This document shows positions 10,483 to 21,424 of a DNA stretch of 42,489 nucleotides, one piece after another. The notes beneath the pieces were generated by a model, which was not told where the DNA came from, made no database searches, and saw only the letters and a list, made by a program, of their open reading frames with translations. Position 1 is the stretch's first letter. The number at the start of each line of letters is the position of its first letter. The stretch covers positions 1-42,489 of the forward strand of contig JAOALB010000267.1 in NCBI GenBank assembly GCA_025331125.1, in the 5' to 3' direction. This DNA comes from Mycogone perniciosa (Eukaryota; Ascomycota; Sordariomycetes; Hypocreales; Hypocreaceae). The translations under genes were made by a program, and so were the position numbers.

Positions 10483-12290
10483 ATGTCCGACAATGGCACA
10501 TCAGCGACTGATATCATCACTTACATTGGTGTGCCGCTGGCTGTCCTCGGAGGTATGCGATGCTTCTCTGTTAGCTAATGTAATCTTGTCCCTAATGCCG
10601 TAGTCCTCCCTATTCTCTACAACACGTTTGCGACTCTTGCCTCTCTTTCGCGCATAAAACGCATGCTTCGACGCAGTCGTTTGACTGCCTTGACACGTAG
10701 CGATGTCGTGAACCGCGTCATTGAGATCGAATTGCCGCGGTACGCGGTAATGCCGTTGGATAGGTTTCAGCACAGACTTCAGTACTGGAGTCTGTCGCGC
10801 CATCCCAGCTCCATTCCCGGCGGCAGCTGGACTGCTTTCAATTGGAAAACTCAAGCCATTGGCATGAAGACTCAGCGCGTTGAGTATGCTGATCAGGTGC
10901 GCCAGCCTCAGGTTGAGATCGCTTTTGATGAGCTAGTATGCTACCTGCTGGACCTTGGGGCCGTTCCGGACCCCCACGGCTGGAAGTTGTTGAGATCTAC
11001 TGGGCTGTGGACACCAGTAGGATGCGCACTGATGATGTCCCCAGATGGGAGGGAAAAGGCCCTGACCGTTGGCCCATTGGACGATTCAGACGGACATCTG
11101 TCTCTAGCCGTGGCTTGGTCCAGCTCGTGGATTACACGAGATCACGCACAGCTGCCGCCGTACTGGGTCCGCTTGCCAACCCCAGCAGGCAAACTGGACA
11201 GGCCTAAGTCTCGTGGCGGTCTTGGGGGAAAACGAGAAGAGAAAAAGGCCCAGAGCACTGACCAAGGTCAGGCTGCGGATGAAGGCACCAGCGGGAGAGC
11301 CAGCCAGTCTGAGGTTGATTCCATCGAGCGTGAAGTTAGCTCCAACTTTGAGAGCGATATAATTTGTCAGATATCCATGTCGGGCATTGTTACCGCATTG
11401 GTCCAAGATGGCCTTCATGAGAACACCACACCTGGGAGCCTGTACATCAATCATCTTCGCACCCAATCTAAAAAGCTGGATGGTGTGTGGTTTGCCAGCG
11501 CTGCCACCGCTTACGGCACTTCAAGTCAGACAATCCTTTGGAATTACAAGATTCCAGACGAAATCCTATCTTTTGCGAGAAAGGACACGGTCCCATGTGG
11601 CATCATGGTACTGCTGGGCATGGCGGATGAGTCAGAGACCCCGGAATGGGCAACAACACACAACGATTATGGCGCTTCACTCGATCAATTCGCCCAGAGA
11701 AGCCGCGAACAGCGTCGGGCCATGGAGGCAGAAGCACGGATGGCCCCTGCTCAACGGGAGCAAGCAGTTAGGGACAGAATGCGCAGGGAGACGGAGCAGC
11801 GGATGCAAGACAGTAAGTCTCTTATCCTAGAAGGAAGCCCTTGGATTCTACTTAAAAAGGCAATGCAGTGCGCGACAAGATGAGATCGGACCAGCAGCGA
11901 CGTGACCAGCGGGCCATGGAAGCTCTGCAGAGTCCAAAATGGGATACGAAACTTGTCGCAGAGTATTCCCTAAAGTGGCTTAAAGCCCAGGCTATCTGGA
12001 GCGATTCTTTGACCATGAACGAGATTGTGGGATTCATGTTGCATCGGATGGTTCGCGATGGTGAGTTTACCTCTGTTATTTGCAGCATGCTGGACACTTG
12101 GAAAGCATGGGCCGATATGGGAGGAATGAAGAAGCTGGATTATCAGGCCATTCAAGACAGCCAGTCCACGTTCGCTCAGGCTACTCTGTTAATCGCCCTG
12201 ATCAAGGATACCTCCGAAGCCTTGGAGGGTACACTGTCAACAGATCTACAGGAATGCCTTCGGATGTGGAAAGTAGTTCGACTTGGATAG
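10483..12290 (+). CDS. Conserved fungal protein of unknown function, three exons, 566 aa
   Basis: Exons 10483-10552, 10604-11812 and 11869-12290 total 1701 nt; the introns (51 and 56 bp) have GTATGC...TAG and GTAAGT...CAG ends and keep the frame. ATG 10483 is chosen because the 23-codon first exon and its phase-1 junction produce a continuous hydrophobic N-terminal segment (ITYIGVPLAVLGVLPILY, about residues 12-29). This looks like a membrane anchor or uncleaved signal. A basic stretch (RIKRMLRRSRL) follows, consistent with positive-inside topology. A Lys/Glu/Ser-rich low-complexity linker lies around residues 220-270, and a long charged, probably coiled-coil stretch rich in Arg, Glu, Met and Gln around 400-450. 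I recognise it as resembling a conserved Aspergillus-type hypothetical family but know no function. It is the best-preserved unknown gene here and has no broken codons. Confidence 0.85.
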
Positions 12291-12474
12291 AATTACCAGA
12301 TGGCCTTTGTTATACTTCCACCAGGACCAAGAGTCCTCCAAGAACGCGAGTATAGTTCGTATTCTCCGCTCTGATAGGTGACTATTATAAGAAACCGAGG
12401 TTGGGAGTGCCTTATATTTTAATAATGGCTGGCTGATAGAGCTCCGATCAACGCGGCTCCAGTTAGTGTTGTCG

Positions 12475-12783
12475 ATGAAGGACAATGCTCTCGGTAGTTG
12501 GTGGGCCAGGTTTGGCTATCTAATTGACATTTTGGAGCGTATTGCGGCGCTGTACATGGCTATTGTCTCAAAGATTTCCTACTTGCTGGTGATGATCTTT
12601 TTTCTTTTCATGGGATTAGGGGTTATTGAGGTTGGAATATTGTCCTCCACCCATAATTCAAACGGAGCCAACACTGCCACCATATTTATACATCCTGGCA
12701 GGAGTTCCGACATCGGTGATATTCTCATAACACGGCTTTTTTATACCTGGCTAAGCCAACAGGTTTACCCCTCTCTAATATGA
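12475..12783 (+). CDS. Possible small membrane protein (102 aa), weak
   Basis: An ATG-initiated frame of 102 codons encodes one strongly hydrophobic segment (ISYLLVMIFFLFMGLGVIEV, about residues 37-56) flanked by ordinary residues. There is no homologue I recognise, no clear intron and no other support. A random frame in moderately AT-rich DNA could look the same, since T-rich codons give hydrophobic residues. Confidence 0.18.
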   Translation: MKDNALGSWWARFGYLIDILERIAALYMAIVSKISYLLVMIFFLFMGLGVIEVGILSSTHNSNGANTATIFIHPGRSSDIGDILITRLFYTWLSQQVYPSLI

Positions 12784-12850
12784 GGTTATGGTAAATGCCA
12801 AATATGTCTGGTAGAACCCGCTTCTAGGTGATAAAAAAGATATTACACCA

Positions 12851-13101
12851 CCGCTTCATAACGATGCGGCCCTGCGCGGCCGCATATTCGCCCGGTATGT
12901 GAAGTTTAATGGACTCTCGTATGTCGATGGTAAGGACCTGCCTAGAATGCTCCCCCTTTCAGATAAGGCTGTCTTCACGCATGGGGACATTGCTCCGCGG
13001 AATATTATAGTGGACAAGGATGACCATATAATGGGTCTTATCGACTGGGATAGTACGGGATAGTATCCTGACTATTGGGAATATGCCAGAATAATAAAGC
13101 T
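12851..13101 (+). pseudogene. Remnant of an aminoglycoside-phosphotransferase-like (APH/choline-kinase fold) gene
   Basis: The plus frame beginning at 12851 reads an APH-family C-terminal core: LRGRIFARYVKFNG, then VFTHGDIAPRNIIV (the HGDxxxxN catalytic loop) and GLIDWDSTG (the IDW metal-binding block). It then hits TAG at 13061-13063 and continues in frame with YPDYWEYARI. Related fungal proteins have Trp at the stop position, so TGG to TAG (a G-to-A change) explains the break. No N-terminal lobe is found upstream and the frame loses family character after about 13,100. Members of this fold phosphorylate small molecules; this copy cannot be functional as it stands. Confidence 0.75.
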
Positions 13102-13796
13102 ATCTTCTAACCGCGATTATTTTGAAATCCAAACTCATCTGACTATTATCGTTTTAGGAGGTCTATAAAGATGACAACTACTTCTGACTTGAGCTTATAT
13201 CTGAGAGAGATGAGTCCGCATCCACGTATATAGCCAGGTAGTAGAGAGCTATTATACACCCTGTACCTCAATGAAACGTCTGCTTGTATTACGGAGGTTG
13301 CTTAGCACTCGTATGCTTACCAAATGATAAGGTCATTGAAATCTTGAGCCCTGTCAGTTTTAGACGTACATTGACTCATTACTCGTATATCGTGTTGCTT
13401 ACTTACATTGTGGTTTCGTCGGTGATCCAACCAGAACCTTGTTCCGACTAGTTAATAGCGCTTACCCTTGTTCATGCCTGTAATATGCATAGAGCCCCTG
13501 GGATTATAAGTATCGCTATAACTAGGGTTTAATGTTATTGTTCTAGCCAGAATATCATAATCCCTTCATAATATAAGATTTTTAGAGTATAAGTAGATGC
13601 TTTCCTAGCAGTCTTGAAAAGTAGTATAACCTTAGTACCATACAAAGCAAAGTATAATATACTTGGTATACTACTTTACATTGTCTTCTCTACATCTTTT
13701 GTCCACTTCTCTCAATGTAAGTGCTACCCAAACAATACAATGAAGCAAATATTATTATAGCTAACAACTGGGCCACGCTCTCCTAACCACAGAACA
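13102..13796. other. Intergenic region upstream of the secreted cysteine-rich protein
   Basis: No supported gene. The left end may be further decay of the kinase-like remnant. The right end is the promoter and 5' leader of the 13797 gene, with a pyrimidine-rich tract (TTGTCTTCTCTACATC and following) about 70-120 bases before the ATG. No specific transcription-factor site is claimed. Confidence 0.45.
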
Positions 13797-14186
13797 ATGA
13801 AGTGCACTATCCTATTTGTTTCCATTTTAGCAGCCCCGATTGCTTATGCGGCCAACTGTAGAGGGTCTCCGGGCTCTGCTAACGGTGAATGTGTCAAGCT
13901 TTACCAAGAGAAGGGCTGTGACTTTTTTCCCCACGGCAAGACGCAAAATCCTTTCACAACATTTCGACCGACATGCGAAGGAAATTGCTACCAAGCATTT
14001 CGAGATATTGGGAGTGTTCTCGCTTCTGGGGATGGCGTTTTTGGGACTAGTTGTGTAATGTATTCGGATGATAACTGTACCCAACAGAGTGGATCCATTC
14101 CTAACGGGATTTTCGGGTGGTATAAGCGCTGTGGCGATGCGAAGAATGGCAAGATAAGGTCTCTTAAATGTTACTACCGTTGTTAG
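13797..14186 (+). CDS. Small secreted cysteine-rich protein, 129 aa
   Basis: An uninterrupted single-exon frame with an ATG preceded by AGAACA and a TAG stop. The first 18 residues form a classic signal peptide: a basic residue at position 2, a hydrophobic core, and AYA before the predicted cleavage at 18/19. The mature chain of about 110 residues has ten cysteines (21, 32, 41, 60, 64, 86, 94, 112, 125, 129), an even number compatible with five disulfides. It is rich in Gly, Ser, Asn and Phe and ends in Cys. Such proteins are typically secreted effectors, antifungal proteins or wall-associated proteins; I do not recognise the cysteine pattern and assign no function. It is intact although its neighbours are decayed, which suggests retention by selection or recent arrival. 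Confidence 0.75.
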   Translation: MKCTILFVSILAAPIAYAANCRGSPGSANGECVKLYQEKGCDFFPHGKTQNPFTTFRPTCEGNCYQAFRDIGSVLASGDGVFGTSCVMYSDDNCTQQSGSIPNGIFGWYKRCGDAKNGKIRSLKCYYRC

Positions 14187-14576
14187 TAGCCTATTGTGGG
14201 CTAATGAATAAGAAAATATCCGAGGTGCTGGCTTTATCTGGCGAGATATCTCGTGTTGGCAGCAAGTGTAAGTGCGGACCAGCCTCCCTTGGCTTTGCGT
14301 TCGGTTCTCGCTCTATTACCTCCACATTCAAGAAGCACCCTGTCTTGTGATTCCATATTGCGCCTGATATGCTTATTAGCATGCTGCAACTATACATTCG
14401 CCCAATCCCCTCAATAACGTAATAAAATATCCATTGCCACCAAGTACCGAGTAGAGCAGTGGAACTCCCGAATCATCACTTGTCTGCTTAAGTACATAAA
14501 AATATATATTTATAAACCTATCATTTTCCTAAGCTTGACGTAAGACTACGTTGTATATGACGAAACTGCCAAGGAA
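14187..14576. other. Convergent intergenic region
   Basis: This lies between the 3' ends of the plus-strand secreted protein gene and the minus-strand 283-aa gene, so it should hold both terminators and polyadenylation regions. It contains A/T-rich runs (for example ATAAAAATATATATTTAT near 14,495) but no signal I can assign to one gene. No coding sequence is seen. Confidence 0.45.
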
Positions 14577-15563
14577 CTAACAGCCGCTCTTGTCCCGCAG
14601 TGACCCAATTTTTATAAAAAGAAATAGCGCATTCGGCAGCCGATTGTTGCCGCGCAGCGTCTTGTCCCCTTCACCAATATCGACCTTTTTGCTCGAGCGC
14701 TTTTTCTTTTTCTCTGGCAAAAGAGGAATGAAGTCGGTTCTGCGAGCCTCCAGCATGGTAAGCCAGAAGTGCGTGTTCCAGCAGTCAACCCGTTGCGCAG
14801 CATGGTGCGTGGCGAGAGCATTTACCCTGGTCATGCCGGCTCGGACAATTTTATTTGTGAACCTCGTCTCCCTCTCAGTAGCAATATGCCGTATGATGTG
14901 GTAGCCTTGCTTGTAGAGACGTGGAACGTCCTCGGGGTTTTGGACAAGGCGACACAGACTTCTCAAGACCTTTACAAACCCCAAAGCGAGCTCAAAATTT
15001 GTCTGATAGTCTGAGGGTAGCCCGTTGCCTTTGCTGCTGACACTCTGTTCGACCATCTTCACGATGACGGATGAGTTGAGTTCGAGCCCTTTGTTCACAG
15101 TAGCATCCAAGATGTGCGAAGCAAGTGCTTTGACGTCGGCTGACAGGGAGAACTGCCTAGGCTTGTTGACCAAAACCTTCATGGTGACAAGAGGCTCAGC
15201 TTGGAAGAAGTTGATCCGGATCTTTTCGATAGCGTCTGAGTTCACATCTGTTAGGATCCCATTCGCCTGGAACCTCTTTCCCAGTGTCTTCCGAGGAAAT
15301 AGCAGGCTCGTTAAGCTTTCGCTCAGAGACGGGCCCTACATCTGACCCAGGAGTCAGCCACCAGTCGTCATGTCATTGTTACCAAACTGGAGTAGTGACT
15401 TGGTGAATTCCAGGACGGCAAGGTGCTCCGAAGGGACATGTCCATTCTGAAGGATCTTGTGAATGACCCTTGAGTAATCAAAATCTCTTGCATTTCGAGA
15501 AACATCGCCAAGATAGGTTGAGAACATTGAAAAAGGAGAAGATGGTGGAGATGGTGTGGCCAT
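14577..15563 (-). CDS. Fungal protein of unknown function, two exons, 283 aa
   Basis: Exons are complement(14577-15247, 15383-15563), 852 nt in all. ATG 15563 is the first ATG in its frame after a stop-free but ATG-less leader. The 135-bp intron starts GTAACA and ends CTAACAG; splicing joins LLQF to DVNSDAIEK in frame, whereas shorter intron choices in the same region lead to stops. The product has a Pro/Ser-rich N-terminus (ATPSPPSSPFSMF) and a long, mostly helical, charged middle with no signal peptide or membrane segment. A Lys-rich patch (EKKKKRSSKK) near the C-terminus could be a nuclear localisation signal. I recall only unannotated fungal relatives, so no role is proposed. The C-terminal 20 residues are the least certain part. 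Confidence 0.6.
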
Positions 15564-16353
15564 GATGAGAGAGATTGACAAGGGTCGTGCCCAACGAGGC
15601 TGTAATGCAGGGACTGTTTCCACAGGCTCAAAAGCAGGATAGGGGCATTCATACAATATAAGAATAGAGAAAACACGGCCCAGATATAGGTAGATAGATA
15701 ACTGGTCTCGTTTCCACTCTGTACCAACCCTGGAGAAGTAGAAAGTTTGTAAAGACAAGGGGAATTATCTGAGAAGAGCAAACAAATCGCAAGCGGATGA
15801 TCCAATGTCCTTCTGCACCTGCTATAGGATAGTCGATACACACTCCCATCTGTTAGGCTTTCAGACAGAACATCTCAGGTCCAGTCGCCTGTCACAGCTG
15901 TGCAATGCTGAATGATGCAACGCAAGTTCAGCTCACAGTAGGCAAGAAAAGAAATGGCACTGTGTTGGGTGCCAAGGTCGTTGACAATAGACAAAGTATC
16001 CATAGCTTCATGACACGCCTCTATCGGGCTTCAATGCTTGAAGACGCTCCCCTTGAAGTAGTAAGTCGGGCTATGAATCCCCACTGCAGATGTATCATGT
16101 ATTGGCGAGAAGGTTAGGGTTACCATCGTGTAGGGGCTGGGGTTGGTGTCCTCGCATGCCAACGCCAAAAGGATGAATGGCAGTTCTTGATACTAATATA
16201 GATATGCCTTCACTTGTCCAGGACTTCAGCTTGCCCTCTGAAAAGGTTCTTCTCTTCATAATTCAGTCTCTCAGCCATCGCAGATCGTGCAAGTAACTTC
16301 TTCTATCTTCCTGCGACTCCCCTTCGTTGCGAAGTTGAGCAAAGTCCGTCAAG
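15564..16353. other. Divergent intergenic region
   Basis: Shared 5' flank of the minus-strand 283-aa gene and the plus-strand broken gene at 16354. Open frames here (for example 15649-15849 minus and 15905-16117 plus) have no recognisable content. A pyrimidine-rich stretch (CTTCTTCTATCTTCCTGCG) lies about 60 bases before ATG 16354, as expected for a fungal leader. Confidence 0.45.
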
Positions 16354-18415
16354 ATGGTTATCCGAGCTCTCATTCGCGAGGATGTCTCACTTGACACAGG
16401 CCCCAACCCGGACCAGTATTATGACCAAATCTGTACTTTGTCGGCTAAGACCATCAACAAGAACTTTGAGAGTTTGTGGGAGCGACGCCAGCATCGGTAC
16501 CCTGAAGGCCACGATGAAACCACCTCGAATTATGCTCGAGCCAAATCAGGAGGTTAAGAAGGACCCCTTGGTTTACTATTCTCTTGTGTGAGTACTTGTA
16601 GGTCGAGCCTCACGCAGGTTACCTGAACTGACTAGGGATATTTGATCGCGATAGCATCGACAAGGGCGACATCTATTACCCTGGTTTCCCAACTGTCAAC
16701 ATTGATGGCTGGGTCATCACTGTGGCCGCAGACTTCAGTCAATGATCGTGTCCCCCAGTGACAAGATGGAAGAGGATGCGCAGTGGAAAGCGCAGGACAC
16801 CCTCGATGAATTGACCCCGACGTTCGAGTTGCCTGAACGGGACCCCAACAAGCCAGTTCTATGAGGGCTGGCGAGTACTCTATCCATCACCTCTTTGCTG
16901 CCATTTCTGGTAAGTCGTTTTATTCTTGGGGCATTCATATGCCACATTTACAAGACGGGCAATGTTGGTGTTGTCTAACTTCAAGTTTGTAGAAACTAGA
17001 TGGCAATTCCCCGACAACAAGAGGAGTACAGTACGGTCTGATTTGATAAATGTATCCCTTTCAGAGTGGGGAAAGAAGAGCCCCCAAAATCTGATCGACT
17101 CAGAGAAGGTCAGGCGGACATTGGGAGCTTGGGCGTCAGAACACCAATACTCTGGCTTTTTTACGCTGGGATTGGAAGTGAAAGCTCCAAACCCCAAAGG
17201 TTCGTTGATACTGGCTGCTATCTATAACAAGAAATGCTAACTGGTTTTCCGGAAGATGATCCCTTGCAACCCACTTTTGGTAAAGCAACCCCAGTGCTGT
17301 TCAGAAGCCTTGTCTGTTGACTAATGCAACCATCTTCACACAGCTCCTTCTGACCTCCGACTTCAAAATTATCCATATATTGATGACATTGATTATATTG
17401 AATTTGTAAAGCAAAAGCAAACACCTGAGGGAATAATCGATCATGATTAAAACTGCCTTGTTTGGTGCGAAAAGGCTGAAAAACGACCACTCCCCAGTAT
17501 ACAACTCCTCAAATTCTCTGGTAACCTTGCCATGCCCGCCAGCCCTTCCAAGGGAATCGGCAAAGAAATAGTCGGCACTTTTGCTCTTGACCGTCGGCTT
17601 TTCGTCGAAAAGCATCTGCTTCCCGAGCTGCAGGAGTTATGTGTTGCGACCCAGATCATCCCCCTTAACCCCACCATGGAAACGGACAAATCGAAAAAGG
17701 GAATAGCATCAGGCATCTCAAACCCTAATGTTGCTTTGGGCATCCTCCCTGACGACATGAAGCCTGATGAGCTGGCTGCTCTCCCAGTGAAGCCCCCTAA
17801 GAGTGCCAAGGACAGTTACTACGCCTTCACTCAAAGTGAACCGTTCAATTGGGAATGGAAAAAGACGCTTGAGGCGCCTTGAAGCGGAAAATACATTCGC
17901 TACTACGGAGATGACCGCCCAGCGACCCCTGTCTATCGGAAGTACAAGACAGTATCCGAGATGAGTGTCAAAATCAGTAGAAAGCCCGGTACTTCCACTC
18001 TAATCGTCGAGTCTGAGAATAATTATCGTCATTGGGAAGGATATTACAACAACAGCAATATGGAGTTTACATCACGGGGCTCACAGTGAGGCCCCAATTC
18101 GTTGGTCAAGCTCGTCTCCTTGAATTTTCTATTGTACCCGAGGGCAAGTTCAGGCGCGAGCCGCGCTTTGTCCTGGAGGGGAGTCCCGATACATCAACAT
18201 TCACTCTGGAGCTCGAGGGTAAGGTGGAAATCCCCGGTACGTATGTGTTGAAGATGTCCGAGACCTGGAGTAATCCTATCATGACGGTGAATCCGACCAC
18301 AACCGAGATGGCAGAGTCTTGGTATGCAGTTCGCGTGAAGGAGTGCAAGACGGATTGTTTGTTTAAATGGGTTACTCAAAAAGAGGCCGAGGCTGTCCAG
18401 GGAATAACTAAGTAG
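16354..18415 (+). pseudogene. Multiply broken fungal gene of unknown function
   Basis: A single ancestral coding sequence can be followed across the interval in changing frames. It starts at ATG 16354 (IREDVSLDTGPNPDQYYDQ) and ends at TAG about 18415. Three introns still look functional in sequence: 16910-16992, 17200-17255 and 17280-17343. Disruptions are a frameshift near 16,505, an unresolved junction after 16,587, TGA at 16743-16745 with continuation in the next frame, and a frame change near 16,860. In-frame TAA at 17448-17450, in-frame TGA at 17880-17882 and a frameshift near 18,060 follow. Better-kept segments include TFALDRRLFVEKHLLPELQ and, after the last break, a beta-rich C-terminus (VYITGLTVRPQFVG, FTLELEGKVEIPGTYVLK). 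I do not know its function. The number of breaks argues against simple sequencing error, although that is not excluded for each one. Confidence 0.75.
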
Positions 18416-19690
18416 CCGTGAACCTTTTACTCTTGGATTTGAATAATATCATATATTCTCACTTCCGTACGTGCTGTCTAGAAAAGCCTCAGCACCACGA
18501 AAAATCGTAGACTGACTGAAATAATCACTGTAGGCCTGCATTTTGCGCTGCGCGATACGTGCAATCCGTATCCTCCATTGCGCATATCCACAAAGACTCT
18601 GCTCCCTGTTTTCTCTGTTGCTCATCAGAGGGCAATATCGAGATAATAAGACACCACACGCAAATTTTGCATGCTTTTTAGGGCAGAGCAGTTCCTCCTA
18701 TTGAGTTCTGTCATTTGCATTCCCTATCTCGCTTTTACGTGATTGTGATATTTAATAGGTTACTTCATCTGCGAATTATAATCTGCCACGTTGCGCAAAG
18801 AAACATCTTGGTTTGTCAGTTTGTGATGCGCATCCCGCATTATCACTCGTGTATTCGTTCATGCGTCGACATAACTATGTACGTCACCCCGCCGTGAGTC
18901 ACGATAGGTGTGATAACATTGATCCGGTTTAGATATATCAAATCCTTTACAGCAGTACATAGAGAAGTATTCTCAAAAAGGAACACTACATCGTGGATCT
19001 ATAGGTTATATTTTCCCCCATTGTGCTCATGCAATGCTAACGGAGTGGACGAGCTTTTGATGTTTACAGACTTTTACAACCCCACTATGATATCAGAGTT
19101 CATGATGTCAATACAGGCCGCGCAAGCTCCTCCAAGACATGCTTCAGCATGGACAAATCAAGCTTGAGCTTTGGGCTCGCTTACACGTTAGCTGCATGAG
19201 AGAAAGCGGGGGAAATCCTCCTGATCATGATATATCACTTCCTCAACCGCACTCCTTGACAAATTGTGCAAATGCCGACCAGTACGACCGAAGCGATTGG
19301 TCCTGCTCGTCAAAATCCATCAACCTCGACCTATGGCGATGGCCACAGTGCACTCCAGACTTCCACTTTGGGATTCTGTTGCAGATCCACCGCGACTCTC
19401 AGCCTGTCTGTCACCACTGCATTCTATCCACACTTCAGGACTTCACTTTCTCCTCTTTTGTCTCATTGCGTATGTAGTTGGTCTGCAAATCCCGCAATGT
19501 TCTCTGCGCGCACTTCGTACGTATCAGCCACACAGCACCTGTCTGCGACTGTGCTCCGCGATGCCCGATTCGGCACACCGACCGGCCCCTCTTGACCTTA
19601 GCGCCGGAGCGGGCGTTATGGACTCAGCTCCGGCCTAAACAGCGGGAAGTATCGCCGGTTTCGGCTGCATCCAACAATAGTAAAGACATT
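18416..19690. other. Non-coding transition zone before the AT-rich block
   Basis: Normal-composition DNA with several overlapping frames of 60-124 codons on the plus strand (18715-19696). None shows domain structure, and three compete in the same interval, so none is called. A near-perfect inverted repeat, TTAGCGCCGGAGC / GCTCCGGCCTAA, lies at 19598-19638, about 50 bases before composition switches to almost pure A/T. It could mark a transposon end. Confidence 0.45.
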
Positions 19691-20843
19691 GTATAATACT
19701 TATAAAAGCTATATTAATACTAATATTAATAATACTATTAATAAGTGAAGAAAAAAAAAGTAAACAAAAAGATTGAAGGCAGTTAATATATTTATTTTAA
19801 GCTATTTAAAATTAATTAATTTGTTTAAAAAGTTTTATTATTTAACTTTCTATAATATAATTAAATAATAACTACAATATTAATATTTCTTTATATTTAT
19901 AATAAAATATTAGTATATATTGTTTATAGTATAATAATAATATTTACTTTAATTTAGTTTTTTATATCATAATAGTTTATATTATTTTGAAATTTCATTA
20001 TATTATTATAAAGTATATATTTAATTAACTATAAATATAATAACTATAAATACTTTAAACTTTGTTTTTTAATTTAATTTGATTTAATAAACAATAATTT
20101 TAATTATAAAGTTAAAACTTTTTTTAAAAACGTTTTTATAAAAGTTTAATATTAATAGTAATTCTATATATTTAATAAATATAATAATTAAAATTAAAAA
20201 GTTTTATTATTAATTTTATCTTTTTAATGAAGGAATATATAAACATTTCAAAATATATAATTAAAAATTAAAATATTAATATATAAATTAAAATATAAAT
20301 TAAAACTCTAAATATAATATTATTATTAAATTTTAAAAATAAAGATTTATTGAATTATTGTTAAATTAAAAACTTTAAATGGTTTTAAAATATATAATAA
20401 ATACTTTTAAATTAATAGTATTTTTAGAAATAAATAAATAATCTTTTAATTAAACTTAAAAAGATTTTATATATTAAAAGTCTTTGAAAAGGAATATATA
20501 TATTAATTATAATAAAATAACTGTAATACTATTATTATATAATTAGTATATTGTTTTTAATAGTTTTAAGAAATAATATAAAATAATTTATTTATTTTAA
20601 AAAGTATTATAGTTTTTTAATAATTTATATATATTAAATAATTTGTTTTAGAATTTAATGTCAAAGTTATTTATATTAAGTAATAAATATAATAAAGTTA
20701 TTAAATAAATAATAAAAGCTTTAAAAATAAATAGTTTTAAGGTTTTTATTAATATTATAAAGGTTTTAATAAGAAAATTATATAATATTATATTTATTAC
20801 ATAATCTAAATTTTATTAAATTATTTATAATAAACTTTAACAT

Positions 20844-21424
20844 TGTTAAAAAGGAGGGCTAAAAAGTAAGGATTTTAGTGTATTTAGGTAACCTTCCTAT
20901 TCTGGCTAGACCCGGAATTAGGCCTAATGCTAGGACTAAGTTTAGGAGGAACTTTAATATAAGTCAGGAAATTTCTATTATGTTTAATAATAACAATTAA
21001 GCTAAAACCAGCTATCCCGCCTACCCTAAACTTAATATAATAGCTATAATGGCTATTATAAAAAATCTAATTAAAATAGTTTCCTGTTTATATAGCTGTA
21101 AGTCGACGTAGCTGATTTCCTATATAAATAAATTTTGCGGAAAATAGGAATAGGGTTATAAACCTAATTCTGCCGCTATACTCCTATTATTTAATTAAAA
21201 GACTATTATAAAAGAGAAAGCTATTGTTTATACAATTATATCTATACCAGCTATATATACACTATATATTCTATAGCTTTCTAGCTATTAGTTCAGTTAC
21301 AATTCAATTGTTTATTTATTGTTAAGCTAATTAAACTTTTAATTGATTCCTTATTACTGTATTGTATATAGCTTCCTAGAAGCTATATATAAATAAGGTT
21401 TAATATAACCTTGTTACTTTAACA
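20844..21424 (+). mobile_element. LTR copy 1 of a ~580-bp copia-type LTR family (probable solo LTR)
   Basis: It begins TGTTAAAAAGGAGGGC and ends GTTACTTTAACA, so the two termini are a 7-bp inverted repeat TGTTAAA...TTTAACA with the TG...CA ends of retroviral LTRs. Length 581. Flanking 5-mers are AACAT and AAAAT, which differ at one base, so a target duplication is possible but not proven. No retroelement coding sequence follows directly, consistent with a solo LTR. Many G-to-A and C-to-T differences from copy 5 fit RIP. Confidence 0.85.

Noticed and set aside
15336..15382. Short intron (41-47 bp) for the 283-aa gene
   Set aside because: Both short versions lead into a frame that does not join the downstream coding sequence. 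The 135-bp intron 15248-15382 restores a continuous frame.
1..19690. A secondary-metabolite cluster
   Set aside because: No polyketide synthase, peptide synthetase, terpene synthase, P450, transporter or cluster regulator is seen. The homoaconitase-like gene alone is not enough.
19264..19696. Three overlapping plus-strand frames of 72-124 codons before the AT block
   Set aside because: They compete for the same bases, have no domains or introns, and no family resemblance.
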